Assembly (NCBI GenBank): GCA_964573295.1
Contig: CAZNJE010000010.1
Span: forward strand, 1 to 64,000
DNA length: 64,000 nucleotides
Source of the DNA: CAYQJL01 sp964573295
GTDB taxonomy: Bacteria; Eisenbacteria; RBG-16-71-46; CAIMUX01; WJJG01
Direction of reading: 5' to 3'
A model generated the notes under the pieces. It worked only from the letters and a program-made list of their open reading frames with translations. It was not told where the DNA came from and did not search any database. Below are positions 24,225-32,179 of this stretch, piece by piece (positions within the stretch are counted from its first letter, which is position 1; each line of letters begins with the position of its first letter). A program made the position numbers and the translations under genes.

Positions 24225-25193
24225 CTAGAGCAACCGGCAACGCAACATGCCTGCGCCCAGGGCGACGCCGCCCAGGATGGCCGCCCCGAAGACCAGCAAG
24301 CTCCAGTGGAAGGCCTCCGTGCCCCATGCGATGCCGAAGAGCAGGGTGAGCGGGGGATTGAGGAAGACGAAGACCGCGACGCTGGATGCGGCCAGATGGC
24401 GCAGGGCCCAGAACCAGATGGCATAGCCCAGGATCGTACAACCCAGGGAGAGATGTAGGAGCGCAAGCCACCCGGTGACCTGCAGGCCCTGGAGCAGTTT
24501 CTGGGCTTGCCCGGCTCCCACCAGCAAGACAATCAGAAACGGCAGGCTCCCGATTCCCGTAGCCGCCATTGTATAGAGCAGCGGATCCCGGCGGTCCATG
24601 ATGGGCTTGCCGATCACCGTCACCGACGACCAGGAGAGCGGTGCCAGCAGGATGACGAGGGCGTAGGTCACGTAGGTGTCGCCAAACTGGCCGTGTTGAA
24701 ACTCGATCAGCCCATAGACGCCCGCGAAGGCCAGCGCCAGCCCCAGGATCTTCGCCGGTCGCACTCGTTCGTCAAGGAATGCGATCGCCATCAGGTAGAC
24801 GAAGATCGGATTGGTGGCGACCAGAAGGCTGGCCGTGCCGGCGGGCACACGCCCCTGCCCCCAGTTGAGGGGCAGATTGTAGCCGATCACCGCCAGCAAT
24901 CCCCCAAGCAACACCCGCCGCCAGTGGTGGCAGAGCAGATCGCGGCAGTCCCGCCATCGCAGCCCGCAGTAGATCAAGCAAAACAGGGCCACCGGCGCGA
25001 AGCGCAGCGTCACCAGATCCAGCGCGCCGACCCCGGCCTGCTGGCGCATGAACGAGATGGCGTGGAACGAATTCGACCACAGGATGAAGAGCAGCACCAG
25101 CATGCCGTAGATGAACCAGCGACGGGTCGTCACCGGCCGCATGTCCGCCGGCTGCGTTGCCACCGCCTGCATGTCCGCCGGCTGCATGTCCAC
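24225..25193 (-). CDS. EamA/DMT-family transporter
   Basis: A 322-residue inner-membrane carrier with about ten TM helices in two EamA repeats of the drug/metabolite transporter superfamily. Typical features are WSNSFHAISFMRQ near the first helix and the end of each repeat (LLVATNPIFVYLMA, FVFLNPPLTLLFG). The GTG at 25193 is chosen because AGGAGGG lies five bases upstream; a TTG at 25238 gives a longer form. The N-terminus contains a short repeat (MQPADMQAVATQPADM) from duplicated DNA. It starts about 50 bases after the stop of the upstream hydrolase gene, so the two may be cotranscribed. The solute cannot be predicted. Confidence 0.85.
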   Translation of the reverse strand: MDMQPADMQAVATQPADMRPVTTRRWFIYGMLVLLFILWSNSFHAISFMRQQAGVGALDLVTLRFAPVALFCLIYCGLRWRDCRDLLCHHWRRVLLGGLLAVIGYNLPLNWGQGRVPAGTASLLVATNPIFVYLMAIAFLDERVRPAKILGLALAFAGVYGLIEFQHGQFGDTYVTYALVILLAPLSWSSVTVIGKPIMDRRDPLLYTMAATGIGSLPFLIVLLVGAGQAQKLLQGLQVTGWLALLHLSLGCTILGYAIWFWALRHLAASSVAVFVFLNPPLTLLFGIAWGTEAFHWSLLVFGAAILGGVALGAGMLRCRLL

Positions 25194-25241
25194 CGGGCCC
25201 TCCTGGCCCCTGCTGGAAGCTCTCGCCAAAGAAGCCAACTC

Positions 25242-27476
25242 CTATCGCACGATCAGAATCGGCGCACTTTGACGCCAGGTCGGCCCGCCTGCCGACGCTG
25301 CGGCATCGTCCGCCAGCCGGCCTTCCAGCTGAATCCAGTACCGCCCGGTGGTGAGCGGATGGCCGAACGAATCGCGCAAGAGGCCGGAGAAGTGCCCCGT
25401 ACCGGCGCGCCGCAACCCGGCCTGAACGGGAACCTGGTCACCCCGCATCTCCCGCACGACGCGGCCGCTGCTGTCGAGCACTCGCATTCTGGTGATGGAG
25501 GCATCCGCCGGCACGAGCTGCAGGTGGAGCCGGTCGACGGCCGGCGCCGGCCATAGAACCGCATGCGGCTTGATTCGCACACCCGCCGCCTCCTCTCCGG
25601 GAATACCGGCGTAGGAATCGAACGTCTCGAAAGGAGATGCTCCGGGTGTGCTCATGGTCTGGTTGTCCGCACGATCGAACGCGCGTACCCTCCACCAGTA
25701 GACGCGATCGGGATCGAACAGCTCGGCCGGGATCGTCTGAGGCGCCGCCTCACAGAGGATGCCCAGACTCAGGGGCAGGAACTCCGGATTCTCGGCCACT
25801 TCCAGGCGATACATGACCCGATCTCCCGGCTCGCTGTCGCCGTTCATCTGCCAATCGAACTCGACCGCCTCATCGAGTCCGATCATCGCATTCTCCTCGG
25901 GTGCGATGAGTTCGAACGGCAGCGGCGGCTCGCGGAAGGCGGTGCGGAAAACGTCTCGGCTGGCCTCCAGGGTCGCCAACACTTCTGCTCGTTGCCCCTC
26001 GCCCCAATGGCCACGCACCTCGACGAACACCTCCAAGGAATCGATCCAGTCGAGGAAAAACCCCGCATCGAGCGTGGAAGACACGTCCGAATCGGGCACG
26101 GTGAGATAGATCGGGCTCGTATGTGCGTACAGCTCAGGACTCACGGGCCCCCATGCATCGGTTTCGCCCGCGACCGAGAGCGCGAGCCACCCGCTCCGGT
26201 CGATGCTGACCGTCACGGTGGTGTCAAGCACCCCGGCTTCGTTCTGGCACGGATCGGGAATCGACAGCAGGGGCGTGCCGTTGAAGATCAGGTCCGCGGC
26301 GTCGAGCCCGAAGATCGACTCCACGCGAAGCTCCACCTCCACCTCGTTGACGGCCTGCTCCAGAAGCACCTCCTCGCCGGGACCCGCGCCCGGACCGGCA
26401 CCTGCGACCTCGAAGCGCGGGATGAGGGGGAAGTTGGTGACGAAGGTCTTTCCTTGCTTGAGCGCCTCGGTCCACCGCCCAGCGTGGTGGGATTGGTCGA
26501 GCCCCTCGTAGACGTACACGCGGTGTCCTCCGAGAGGCGGCGCATTGTAGTTGCACATCACCGCGTCCGTGCCGGCCACCCCCGGTACGCGGAGTCCGCA
26601 GTTCAAGAGGCCATACCAGTCTTCCATGAACAGGTCCGGATTGTTCGAGTACGAGGCCAGCTCCAGCCCGTCGAGCGTACCCATGACCGCCATCACGGGG
26701 AGTTCGCGCCCCAATCCAACCCCGGGCCAGGTCTCATCATTGAAGAAATCCCCTCCAGTCTGGGGATGCGCCAGACACATCACCTGACCGAATCCGGGTG
26801 ACCAGTCGTCGTGGATGTAGGTGAGCATCGGGTAGGCGGGCAGATTGGGCGGACCGCAGCACCAGTCCCCGAAATGGGTCACGAGACCGAGAAGCGCCAC
26901 ATGTCCGTAGGCCTGGTTACGATACTCAACCGTGTAGTAGATGATGTGCTCCGGGGTGCTGATGGCATGGGGACCGCCGGTGAACTCGTGCCCGCTATCG
27001 AGCACCCACACCATCCGGAGATCCTCGGCCAGCGCGGTCCTCAAGACGCCGTACGGACTGACCACGAAATCCACGGGCTCATGAATCGTGTGCGAATGCA
27101 TATCACCGGCGTACCATCCCAGTTGCCGCAATCCGAACCGTTTCGGTAGCGTGACAACCAGGGTCGTATCGCCTTCGATGACAACGATGTCCTCGAACGG
27201 TTCGTGCTCGAAACCATGCATGGCCCCGATCGTGGTGGGGCCGGAGGGAAGCTCCATGGTGACCGTACCCATCGAGTAGAAGTACCCGCCCATCCGGCCG
27301 TGGCTCAGATAGGAGCTGTCCGGATAGCCGGGAAAGGGGCTTCCCAGCGCATCGGTGACATGGAGCCGGGCAGGCAAGGCTTCCCCCAGCTCATTCTGGG
27401 TCAGGAGGGTGACTTCCACCGCCCGCGATGAAGCCAGCAGGGCACACAAAGCCGTCAGTACCAGGATGAAACGCAC
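25242..27476 (-). CDS. secreted CehA/McbA-like metallohydrolase with FlgD-like C-terminal domain
   Basis: A 744-residue predicted secreted protein. A signal peptide (FILVLTALCALLASSRA) is followed by a beta-rich domain and then a PHP-type metallohydrolase region (residues about 125-350) with GDMHSHTIHEPVDF, DSGHEFTGG and a later CLAHPQTGGDFF, consistent with the metal ligands of CehA/McbA enzymes, which hydrolyse esters or phosphoesters. A beta-sandwich region follows, then a FlgD-like domain (VLDSSGRVVREM, TTGRYWIQLEG) and the tail ILIVR. The start is a GTG at 27474-27476 with GAGGAGA upstream. The substrate is unknown; the tail links it to the secreted proteins at 112-5613. Confidence 0.8.
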   Translation of the reverse strand: MRFILVLTALCALLASSRAVEVTLLTQNELGEALPARLHVTDALGSPFPGYPDSSYLSHGRMGGYFYSMGTVTMELPSGPTTIGAMHGFEHEPFEDIVVIEGDTTLVVTLPKRFGLRQLGWYAGDMHSHTIHEPVDFVVSPYGVLRTALAEDLRMVWVLDSGHEFTGGPHAISTPEHIIYYTVEYRNQAYGHVALLGLVTHFGDWCCGPPNLPAYPMLTYIHDDWSPGFGQVMCLAHPQTGGDFFNDETWPGVGLGRELPVMAVMGTLDGLELASYSNNPDLFMEDWYGLLNCGLRVPGVAGTDAVMCNYNAPPLGGHRVYVYEGLDQSHHAGRWTEALKQGKTFVTNFPLIPRFEVAGAGPGAGPGEEVLLEQAVNEVEVELRVESIFGLDAADLIFNGTPLLSIPDPCQNEAGVLDTTVTVSIDRSGWLALSVAGETDAWGPVSPELYAHTSPIYLTVPDSDVSSTLDAGFFLDWIDSLEVFVEVRGHWGEGQRAEVLATLEASRDVFRTAFREPPLPFELIAPEENAMIGLDEAVEFDWQMNGDSEPGDRVMYRLEVAENPEFLPLSLGILCEAAPQTIPAELFDPDRVYWWRVRAFDRADNQTMSTPGASPFETFDSYAGIPGEEAAGVRIKPHAVLWPAPAVDRLHLQLVPADASITRMRVLDSSGRVVREMRGDQVPVQAGLRRAGTGHFSGLLRDSFGHPLTTGRYWIQLEGRLADDAAASAGGPTWRQSAPILIVR

Positions 27477-27843
27477 GGGTCATCTCCTCTGAGCGGGCGG
27501 CTCGGACGCCGCCCGAAAACGATGGCTGTTCACCTCCGGATTGTAGCACACCGGCGTCACTCGCCCCCCCGAGGGAGTCGGGCTCGCCCGCACGGAGAAA
27601 CCCGAGGGTGACCAGACCGTGACCCGAGGATGACCAGACGGCGACCCGAGCCCCATCCGAGGCTCACCCGAAGCTCAGCGACGGCGGGTGGCGGCAGCCA
27701 GAAGCAGCAGGCCGTGGACCGAGAGATTGGACCTCGGCGCGTCGATCGTCTGGGTGTCAACTTCTTGTTTTCAAATGAGTTAAACGAATCGGCCCTGCGA
27801 GGCGTTGCCGGCCGCCCCCAGGAACCGTACCTTAGATCCCACC
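27477..27843. other. divergent intergenic region with a 22-bp repeat
   Basis: This 367-base gap lies between the secreted hydrolase (minus) and the Ub-Mut7-C gene (plus). It contains the 22-bp repeat at 27600 and a short AT-rich patch near 27760-27785 that could hold a promoter. No gene is supported. Confidence 0.6.
27600..27660. repeat. 22-bp tandem repeat, two full copies and a partial one
   Basis: Units beginning ACCCGAGG start at 27600, 27622 and 27644; the first two share ACCCGAGG(G/A)TGACCAGAC and the third diverges after ACCCGAG. Confidence 0.75.
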
Positions 27844-28596
27844 ATGAAGGACAAACAGGCCCACATCCGATTCTACGCCGAACTCAACGACTTCCTGCCC
27901 CGAACGCAGCGCTTCCGCGACATCGTCCACGCATTCGAGGGTTCCCCGGGCATCAAGGACGTCATCGAGGGACTGGGCGTCCCCCACCCCGAGGTCGATC
28001 TGATCCTGGCCGGCGGCGAGTCGGTGGGCTTCGGCTACCGGCTTCAACCCGGTGATCGCATCGCGGTCTACCCGGTCTTCGAAGGCCTCGACATCTCACC
28101 GGTCCAACGGCTGCGACCCGAGCCGCTCCGCCGGCCGCGGTTCGTGGCCGATTGCCATCTCGGGAAGCTCACCCGGCGTCTTCGCATGTTGGGATTCGAG
28201 GTGATCTACCGCAACGACTTCGAGGGCCTGGAGATCATCCGCCGCTCGCGACAGGAGAGGCTGATCATCCTCACCCGCGACCGCGATCTGTTGAAACACG
28301 GAGCGGTGACGCACGGCTACTGGGTACGTTCCACCGACGCCACCGAGCAGGTGCGCGAGGTGCTCCGCCGGTTCGATCTGTGGGACCAGATACATCCCTT
28401 CAGCCGATGCACGGCCTGCGGCGGCGAGATTCAGCCGGTCGAGAAGGCCGCCATCCTGGACCGCCTGCCTCCAAAGACGCGAGCGCACTATGACCGCTTC
28501 TTCCAGTGCCGGGAGTGCGGCCAAATCTACTGGGAGGGAGCCCACTTCGAGCGCCTACGCGCGATGGTGGCGGAGATGAGCCGCGAACCGCGGTAG
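27844..28596 (+). CDS. Ub-Mut7-C protein (ubiquitin-like domain plus Mut7-C RNase-like domain)
   Basis: A 250-residue protein with two domains. Residues about 1-85 form a ThiS/MoaD-like ubiquitin-fold domain ending in YPVFEG. Residues about 95-245 are the Mut7-C domain, a PIN-like fold, with RFVADCHLGKLTRRLRMLGF, TRDRDLLKHGAVTHGYWVRST and a zinc ribbon with CTAC and CREC. Mut7-C proteins are predicted RNases; the fused bacterial form is known from comparative genomics but its role is not established. The ATG at 27844 has only a weak ribosome site, and an upstream start at 27805 is possible. It is convergent with the ammonia-lyase. Confidence 0.85.
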   Translation: MKDKQAHIRFYAELNDFLPRTQRFRDIVHAFEGSPGIKDVIEGLGVPHPEVDLILAGGESVGFGYRLQPGDRIAVYPVFEGLDISPVQRLRPEPLRRPRFVADCHLGKLTRRLRMLGFEVIYRNDFEGLEIIRRSRQERLIILTRDRDLLKHGAVTHGYWVRSTDATEQVREVLRRFDLWDQIHPFSRCTACGGEIQPVEKAAILDRLPPKTRAHYDRFFQCRECGQIYWEGAHFERLRAMVAEMSREPR

Positions 28597-28635
28597 GTCC
28601 CGCCGAGAGCGATCCCGGCCAGCGCCCTACCGCGG
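28588..28635. terminator. bidirectional terminator hairpin between convergent genes
   Basis: A perfect 10-bp stem, CCGCGGTAGG (28588-28597) with CCTACCGCGG (28626-28635), spans the stop of the Ub-Mut7-C gene and lies about 20 bp from the end of the ammonia-lyase gene. It has a 28-base loop and no T-run, so it may work in both directions. Confidence 0.5.
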
Positions 28636-28655
28636 AGTCGCCTGCGTCATTCGTT

Positions 28656-30185
28656 CTAGTACACCTGTAGCGGTCCGATCGCCTTCTCGACCTCGGCCAG
28701 GATCTCCCGGCTCTTGACCAGCGCCATCATCTTGTTGTGGTCATCGTAGAGCGGCCGGTCCTCGTCGAGGAAGTCGACGTGCCTGCGCACCACCGCCTTG
28801 GCGGCCTGGGTGCCCTTGCCGGGAGTGTAGGAACGGAAGTCCAGGCCCTGCGCCGCGGCCATGAATTCGATGCCCAGCACGCCGTCGGAAACATCCAGGA
28901 TCTGGCGGGTCTTCATCGCCGAGTTCATGCCCATCGAGACGAAGTCTTCCTGGTCGGCGGCCGCCGGGATCGACTGCGTGAAGGCCGGCGCCGAGAGAAT
29001 CCGCTGCTCGACGATCTGCATGTCGGCGGTGTACTGGCTCAGCATCATGCCGCTCATCATGCCCGCGCCCTTGGTCAGGAACGGCGGCAAGCCCACGCTG
29101 AGGGCCGGATTGGTCAGGCGGTTGAGCCGCCGCTCGGAGAGAACGCACACCATCGTGATCGCGCCGCCCAGCGTATCGAGCGGCATGCTGATGGGCGTGC
29201 CCTGGAAGTTGGCGCCGGTCAGAACGACCTTGTCGTCGGCCAGAAAGATGGGGTTGTCACCCACGCCGTTCGCTTCGATCTCGAGCTGGCTGCGCGTCCA
29301 GCGGAGCTGGTCGCGGACGGCACCGATCACCTGCGGCGTCGAGCGCATCGAGTAGGCGTCCTGGACCTTGACCTTCTCCTTGCCGGTCATGAGGTCGGAA
29401 CCCTCCATGACCTTGCGCAGGTTCTTCGCGCAGGTGACCGCCCCCTGGAACCCGCGCAGTTCGTGCAGGCGCGTGTCATAGGGCTTCATGTTGGCCTTCA
29501 GGGCCTCCAAGGTCATCGCCGCGGCGATCTCGGCTTGCAGCAGGGCACGCTCGGCGTCGTGGACGCAGAGACAACCGATGGCGTTGATCAGATTCGAGCC
29601 GTTGATCGAGGCCAGGCCGTCACGGGCCTGCAGGCCGGGCACGGGCACCCCGGCCTTCTCCATGGCCTGCTTGCTGGGCATGCGCTCGCCTTGGTAGAAG
29701 GCCTCGCCCTCGCCCATCAGGAGCAAGGCGATCTGACTCATGGGCGCCAGATCGCCGCAGGCGCCGACCGATCCCTTGTGGCACACGACGGGGGTGACAC
29801 CCTTGTTGAGCAGTTGGATGAAGGTGTCGAAGATCTCCACCCGGCAACCCGAATAGCCATTGGCGAGCACGTTGGCACGCAGCAGCATCGCGCCGCGGGC
29901 TTGCTCGATGGGAATCGGATCGCCGATGCCGGCGGCGTGGTTGTAAATCAGATAGCGCTGGAACTGCTTGACCTGTTCGTCGTCGAGCACGACCTCCGAG
30001 AACTCACCGATCCCCGTGTTGACCCCGTACATGATCTCGCGCGCCACGATCCGCTCTTCCAGGAAGTCGCGGCAGTGCTGGACGCGGCCAATCGCATCCG
30101 GATGCGCCTCGACGGGTTCGTTGTGGCGGGCGACGGCGACGACGTCATCGACGGTGAGATTCTTGCCGGTGAGCAGGACGGCCAT
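28656..30185 (-). CDS. hutH: histidine ammonia-lyase-like enzyme with Ala-Cys-Gly MIO triad
   Basis: A 509-residue aromatic amino acid lyase. Tyr53 (IMYGVNTGIG), His83 (YNHAAG) and the MIO-forming triad at residues 142-144 align with the numbering of the Pseudomonas histidine ammonia-lyase. The triad is Ala-Cys-Gly (GSVGACGDLAP) where the family has Ala-Ser-Gly. DQEDFVSM supplies the Glu normally linked to histidine rather than phenylalanine substrates. This favours deamination of histidine to urocanate, but other hut genes are not adjacent, so a related substrate or mutase role is possible. The ATG at 30185 has AAGGAGGA upstream. The long open frame above it is non-coding. Confidence 0.85.
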   Translation of the reverse strand: MAVLLTGKNLTVDDVVAVARHNEPVEAHPDAIGRVQHCRDFLEERIVAREIMYGVNTGIGEFSEVVLDDEQVKQFQRYLIYNHAAGIGDPIPIEQARGAMLLRANVLANGYSGCRVEIFDTFIQLLNKGVTPVVCHKGSVGACGDLAPMSQIALLLMGEGEAFYQGERMPSKQAMEKAGVPVPGLQARDGLASINGSNLINAIGCLCVHDAERALLQAEIAAAMTLEALKANMKPYDTRLHELRGFQGAVTCAKNLRKVMEGSDLMTGKEKVKVQDAYSMRSTPQVIGAVRDQLRWTRSQLEIEANGVGDNPIFLADDKVVLTGANFQGTPISMPLDTLGGAITMVCVLSERRLNRLTNPALSVGLPPFLTKGAGMMSGMMLSQYTADMQIVEQRILSAPAFTQSIPAAADQEDFVSMGMNSAMKTRQILDVSDGVLGIEFMAAAQGLDFRSYTPGKGTQAAKAVVRRHVDFLDEDRPLYDDHNKMMALVKSREILAEVEKAIGPLQVY

Positions 30186-30452
30186 GATCGGATCCTCCTT
30201 CGATCGTTTCGTTGAAGGCCGGGCGGCGACGCATGCGAGCGACGGCCCGACTGGGACTCGGGTTGATCGCTCCCACCCACCCCGCTGCAACCGAAGGGTC
30301 TTCGATCCGCGTGGCAGTATTATGAGAATGGACGAGGCCGAAATGCAAGTGGAAGCGTTGTGTCTCCCGGCCTGGTTGGGAGGGGCCTTGGGATTCGCGC
30401 CACCCAACGACGTGCGGCCTCCCAACGTCGTGCCGGAGGAACCTCTCCTCGC

Positions 30453-30950
30453 TCAGAACAGGAACCCGGTCAAGCCCAGTGACAGGCCCAGCTTGGTCCC
30501 CGAAAGCGAAACCTTACGTCTCGGCCCATAGCCATAATCATCCATGACATCCATGACATCCACGTCCATGTCATCCTTCCGATAGAAGCCCGCGGTGGCG
30601 AACGGCATCACGCGTGAGCGTCCCGCGCCCAAGTAGATCCCCACGTTCGGGCCGATACCGAACGTGGTCACGTCGGCCCCTGCATTGAAGCCCTCCTTGA
30701 CATACTCGAACGTCACTCCGAAGGCGAATCCCGGGATCGCGAAGTAGCCGACTCGCGGCAAGATCTGTATAAGAGAATTGCTCTCGCCCTCATCGTTCTC
30801 GTACAGATCCCCCTTCCGCTGCTCGAGCCTGGCGCTACCCCCGATCTCAAGCGATCCCATGTCCGCAGCGAATTCCGCCGCCCTCCCCCTGCCAGCCAAC
30901 GACCACGAGCACAAAACCGTCACCGCCAGGATAATGATCCATCTAGCCAT
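30453..30950 (-). CDS. small secreted protein, possible outer-membrane barrel
   Basis: A 165-residue protein with a signal peptide (IIILAVTVLCSWSLAGRGRA). The rest is Gly-rich alternating beta pattern ending in LGLSLGLTGFLF, with a terminal Phe as in outer-membrane barrels. At this length it could form a small barrel of about eight strands. An Asp/Met-rich loop (DDMDVDVMDVMDD) comes from a short in-frame repeat near 30540. The ATG has an AGGAGGAG site. No family recognised. It is the last of three small envelope genes on the minus strand with short gaps. Confidence 0.7.
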   Translation of the reverse strand: MARWIIILAVTVLCSWSLAGRGRAAEFAADMGSLEIGGSARLEQRKGDLYENDEGESNSLIQILPRVGYFAIPGFAFGVTFEYVKEGFNAGADVTTFGIGPNVGIYLGAGRSRVMPFATAGFYRKDDMDVDVMDVMDDYGYGPRRKVSLSGTKLGLSLGLTGFLF

Positions 30951-30977
30951 GTTTGCTCCTCCTGCTTCATGATTCGC

Positions 30978-31337
30978 CTACTGCCGCTCGAAGATATGCG
31001 AGATGTGATACACCTCACCTTCATCTTCCACATCGAACTCGAAGGTGAGCTCCGTGGCCGATACCGTATAGTCGTAGACCTGCCCGTCCCATTCCGAGGT
31101 GACGCGGGCCAGATCCCAGGTTCCTTCGATCGCACCTGACTGCGGAGCAAGGATCGCGTTCGACCCATTGTCGTCATCTCCGCAACCAGCGCAGAGCATC
31201 GCGCACAGAAGTCCTACGACGGCAACAGTCATGATCGTGGGACTCATGATCGTGGGACTCATGATCGTGGAGGCGAAGAGACTCGACATCGCGTCGTTCA
31301 TCGGGTGCTTGGCAACATGTTTCAACAAGGGGTTCAT
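30978..31337 (-). CDS. small lipoprotein with repeats in its signal peptide
   Basis: A 119-residue predicted lipoprotein. The lipobox is LCAGC, followed by GDDDNG, which suits sorting to the outer membrane. The mature part is about 65 residues with EGTWDLARVTSEWDG and LTFEFDVEDEGEVY, resembling small lipocalin-like lipoproteins. The N-region contains MSPTIMSPTIMT, encoded by a 15-bp direct repeat (31231-31270), which lengthens the signal peptide. The ATG at 31337 has AAGGAGGC upstream. It lies between two other small envelope genes. Function unknown. Confidence 0.75.
   Translation of the reverse strand: MNPLLKHVAKHPMNDAMSSLFASTIMSPTIMSPTIMTVAVVGLLCAMLCAGCGDDDNGSNAILAPQSGAIEGTWDLARVTSEWDGQVYDYTVSATELTFEFDVEDEGEVYHISHIFERQ
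31231..31270. repeat. 15-bp direct repeat inside a lipoprotein signal peptide
   Basis: ATGATCGTGGGACTC occurs at 31231 and 31246, with a third partial copy (10 bases) at 31261. It is in frame with the lipoprotein gene (minus strand) and adds MSPTI units before the hydrophobic core. Confidence 0.9.
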
Positions 31338-31424
31338 GGCTTGCCTCCTTCCGCAAATCACTCTAGGCACGTGCATCGTCTGCTGTGGAGTCGTCCACAT
31401 CCCATACGGCCGGAGAGAGAATGC

Positions 31425-31799
31425 CTAGTGCGTCCTGGGTGGCGACCACAGCAATCCCACCGAGATCTTCGGTCCACCAAGGGAGAGCTGTTCGTTCTCC
31501 ATGACGTACCCACGGCTTTCGAAGTGGGCCACGGCGGGTTCCCACGCCCACGGAACGAAGCCGAACGCGGTGCTTTCGTGAAACCGCCCGGCAGCGACGC
31601 CCAGCTGACAACCCATGAAGCCGTACGGCACACCGAATCCTGCGCCGCCACGAAACGCGATCGGATGGCGCGATTCCTCTTGCGGGGCGTTCGCTGGCCC
31701 GAGCGCCTCCGCCCGTCCAATCCCATGGCCTGTAAGCAGACACGCTGTAAGCACCATGATTGCTATTCCACACGGCGATTCTCTCAAAGTACGTTCCAT
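31425..31799 (-). CDS. small secreted protein of unknown function
   Basis: A 124-residue protein with a probable signal peptide (GIAIMVLTACLLTGHGIGRAEA) and a Gly/aromatic-rich mature part (FRGGAGFGVPYGFMG, AFGFVPWAWEPAVAHF) ending VGLLWSPPRTH. Only weak similarity to envelope proteins can be argued. The start is uncertain: the ATG at 31799 lies 17 bases from AGGAGGTG, whereas an ATC codon 12 bases earlier has ideal spacing. It is likely cotranscribed with the lipoprotein and the small barrel-like protein downstream. Confidence 0.6.
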   Translation of the reverse strand: MERTLRESPCGIAIMVLTACLLTGHGIGRAEALGPANAPQEESRHPIAFRGGAGFGVPYGFMGCQLGVAAGRFHESTAFGFVPWAWEPAVAHFESRGYVMENEQLSLGGPKISVGLLWSPPRTH

Positions 31800-31907
31800 G
31801 GTGCGTTTGATGCTCTCACCTCCTGTCAAGCCGTGAACTGCTCGTCTACGAGGCCGGCCCACCCTTCACGTGACCTTACCTACGGCAGTGGGAAACCGTT
31901 GACGTGA

Positions 31908-31962
31908 GCAACCCGTGGGCAGCCGTTGAACAGCCCGTGGATAGCCCGTGGGCAGCCCGGGA
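31908..31962. repeat. degenerate 11-12-bp repeats
   Basis: Variants of CAGCCCGTGG(AT/GC) recur three to four times within 55 bases. Register is loose. Confidence 0.6.
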
Positions 31963-32092
31963 CGTGATACCCTGGGGTCCTCCCCCGCCCCGGGATCCAG
32001 TCTCGCCCGACTCCCGGCTCACGCAGGCCGGCCTAGCATGAGCATCAACGGGGCCTGGAAGCTTCTCGAGGACCGTGGCCGGGGCACACCTG

Positions 32093-32149
32093 CACGGCTT
32101 CGCGGCCCGCACGGCTTCGCGGCCCGCACGGCTTCGCGGCCCGCACAAT
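32093..32149. repeat. 17-bp tandem repeat, three full copies and a partial one
   Basis: CACGGCTTCGCGGCCCG begins at 32093, 32110 and 32127 with no mismatches, then CAC at 32144. The last copy is followed within 25 bp by the ribosome site of the next gene. Confidence 0.9.
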
Positions 32150-32179
32150 CGCCGCTCGTGACATTGGGAGGAACGATCC

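Larger units (their letters stand above)
31800..32179. other. divergent intergenic region with two repeat tracts
   Basis: This 380-base gap holds a GCCCGTGG-type tract (about 31908-31962) and a 17-bp array (32093-32149). The array ends about 30 bp before the start of the VIT1/CCC1 gene. No gene is supported. Confidence 0.6.

Noticed and set aside
28737..30215. 492-codon open frame on the plus strand
   Set aside because: It is antisense to the ammonia-lyase gene and rich in His/Arg/Gly with no motif.
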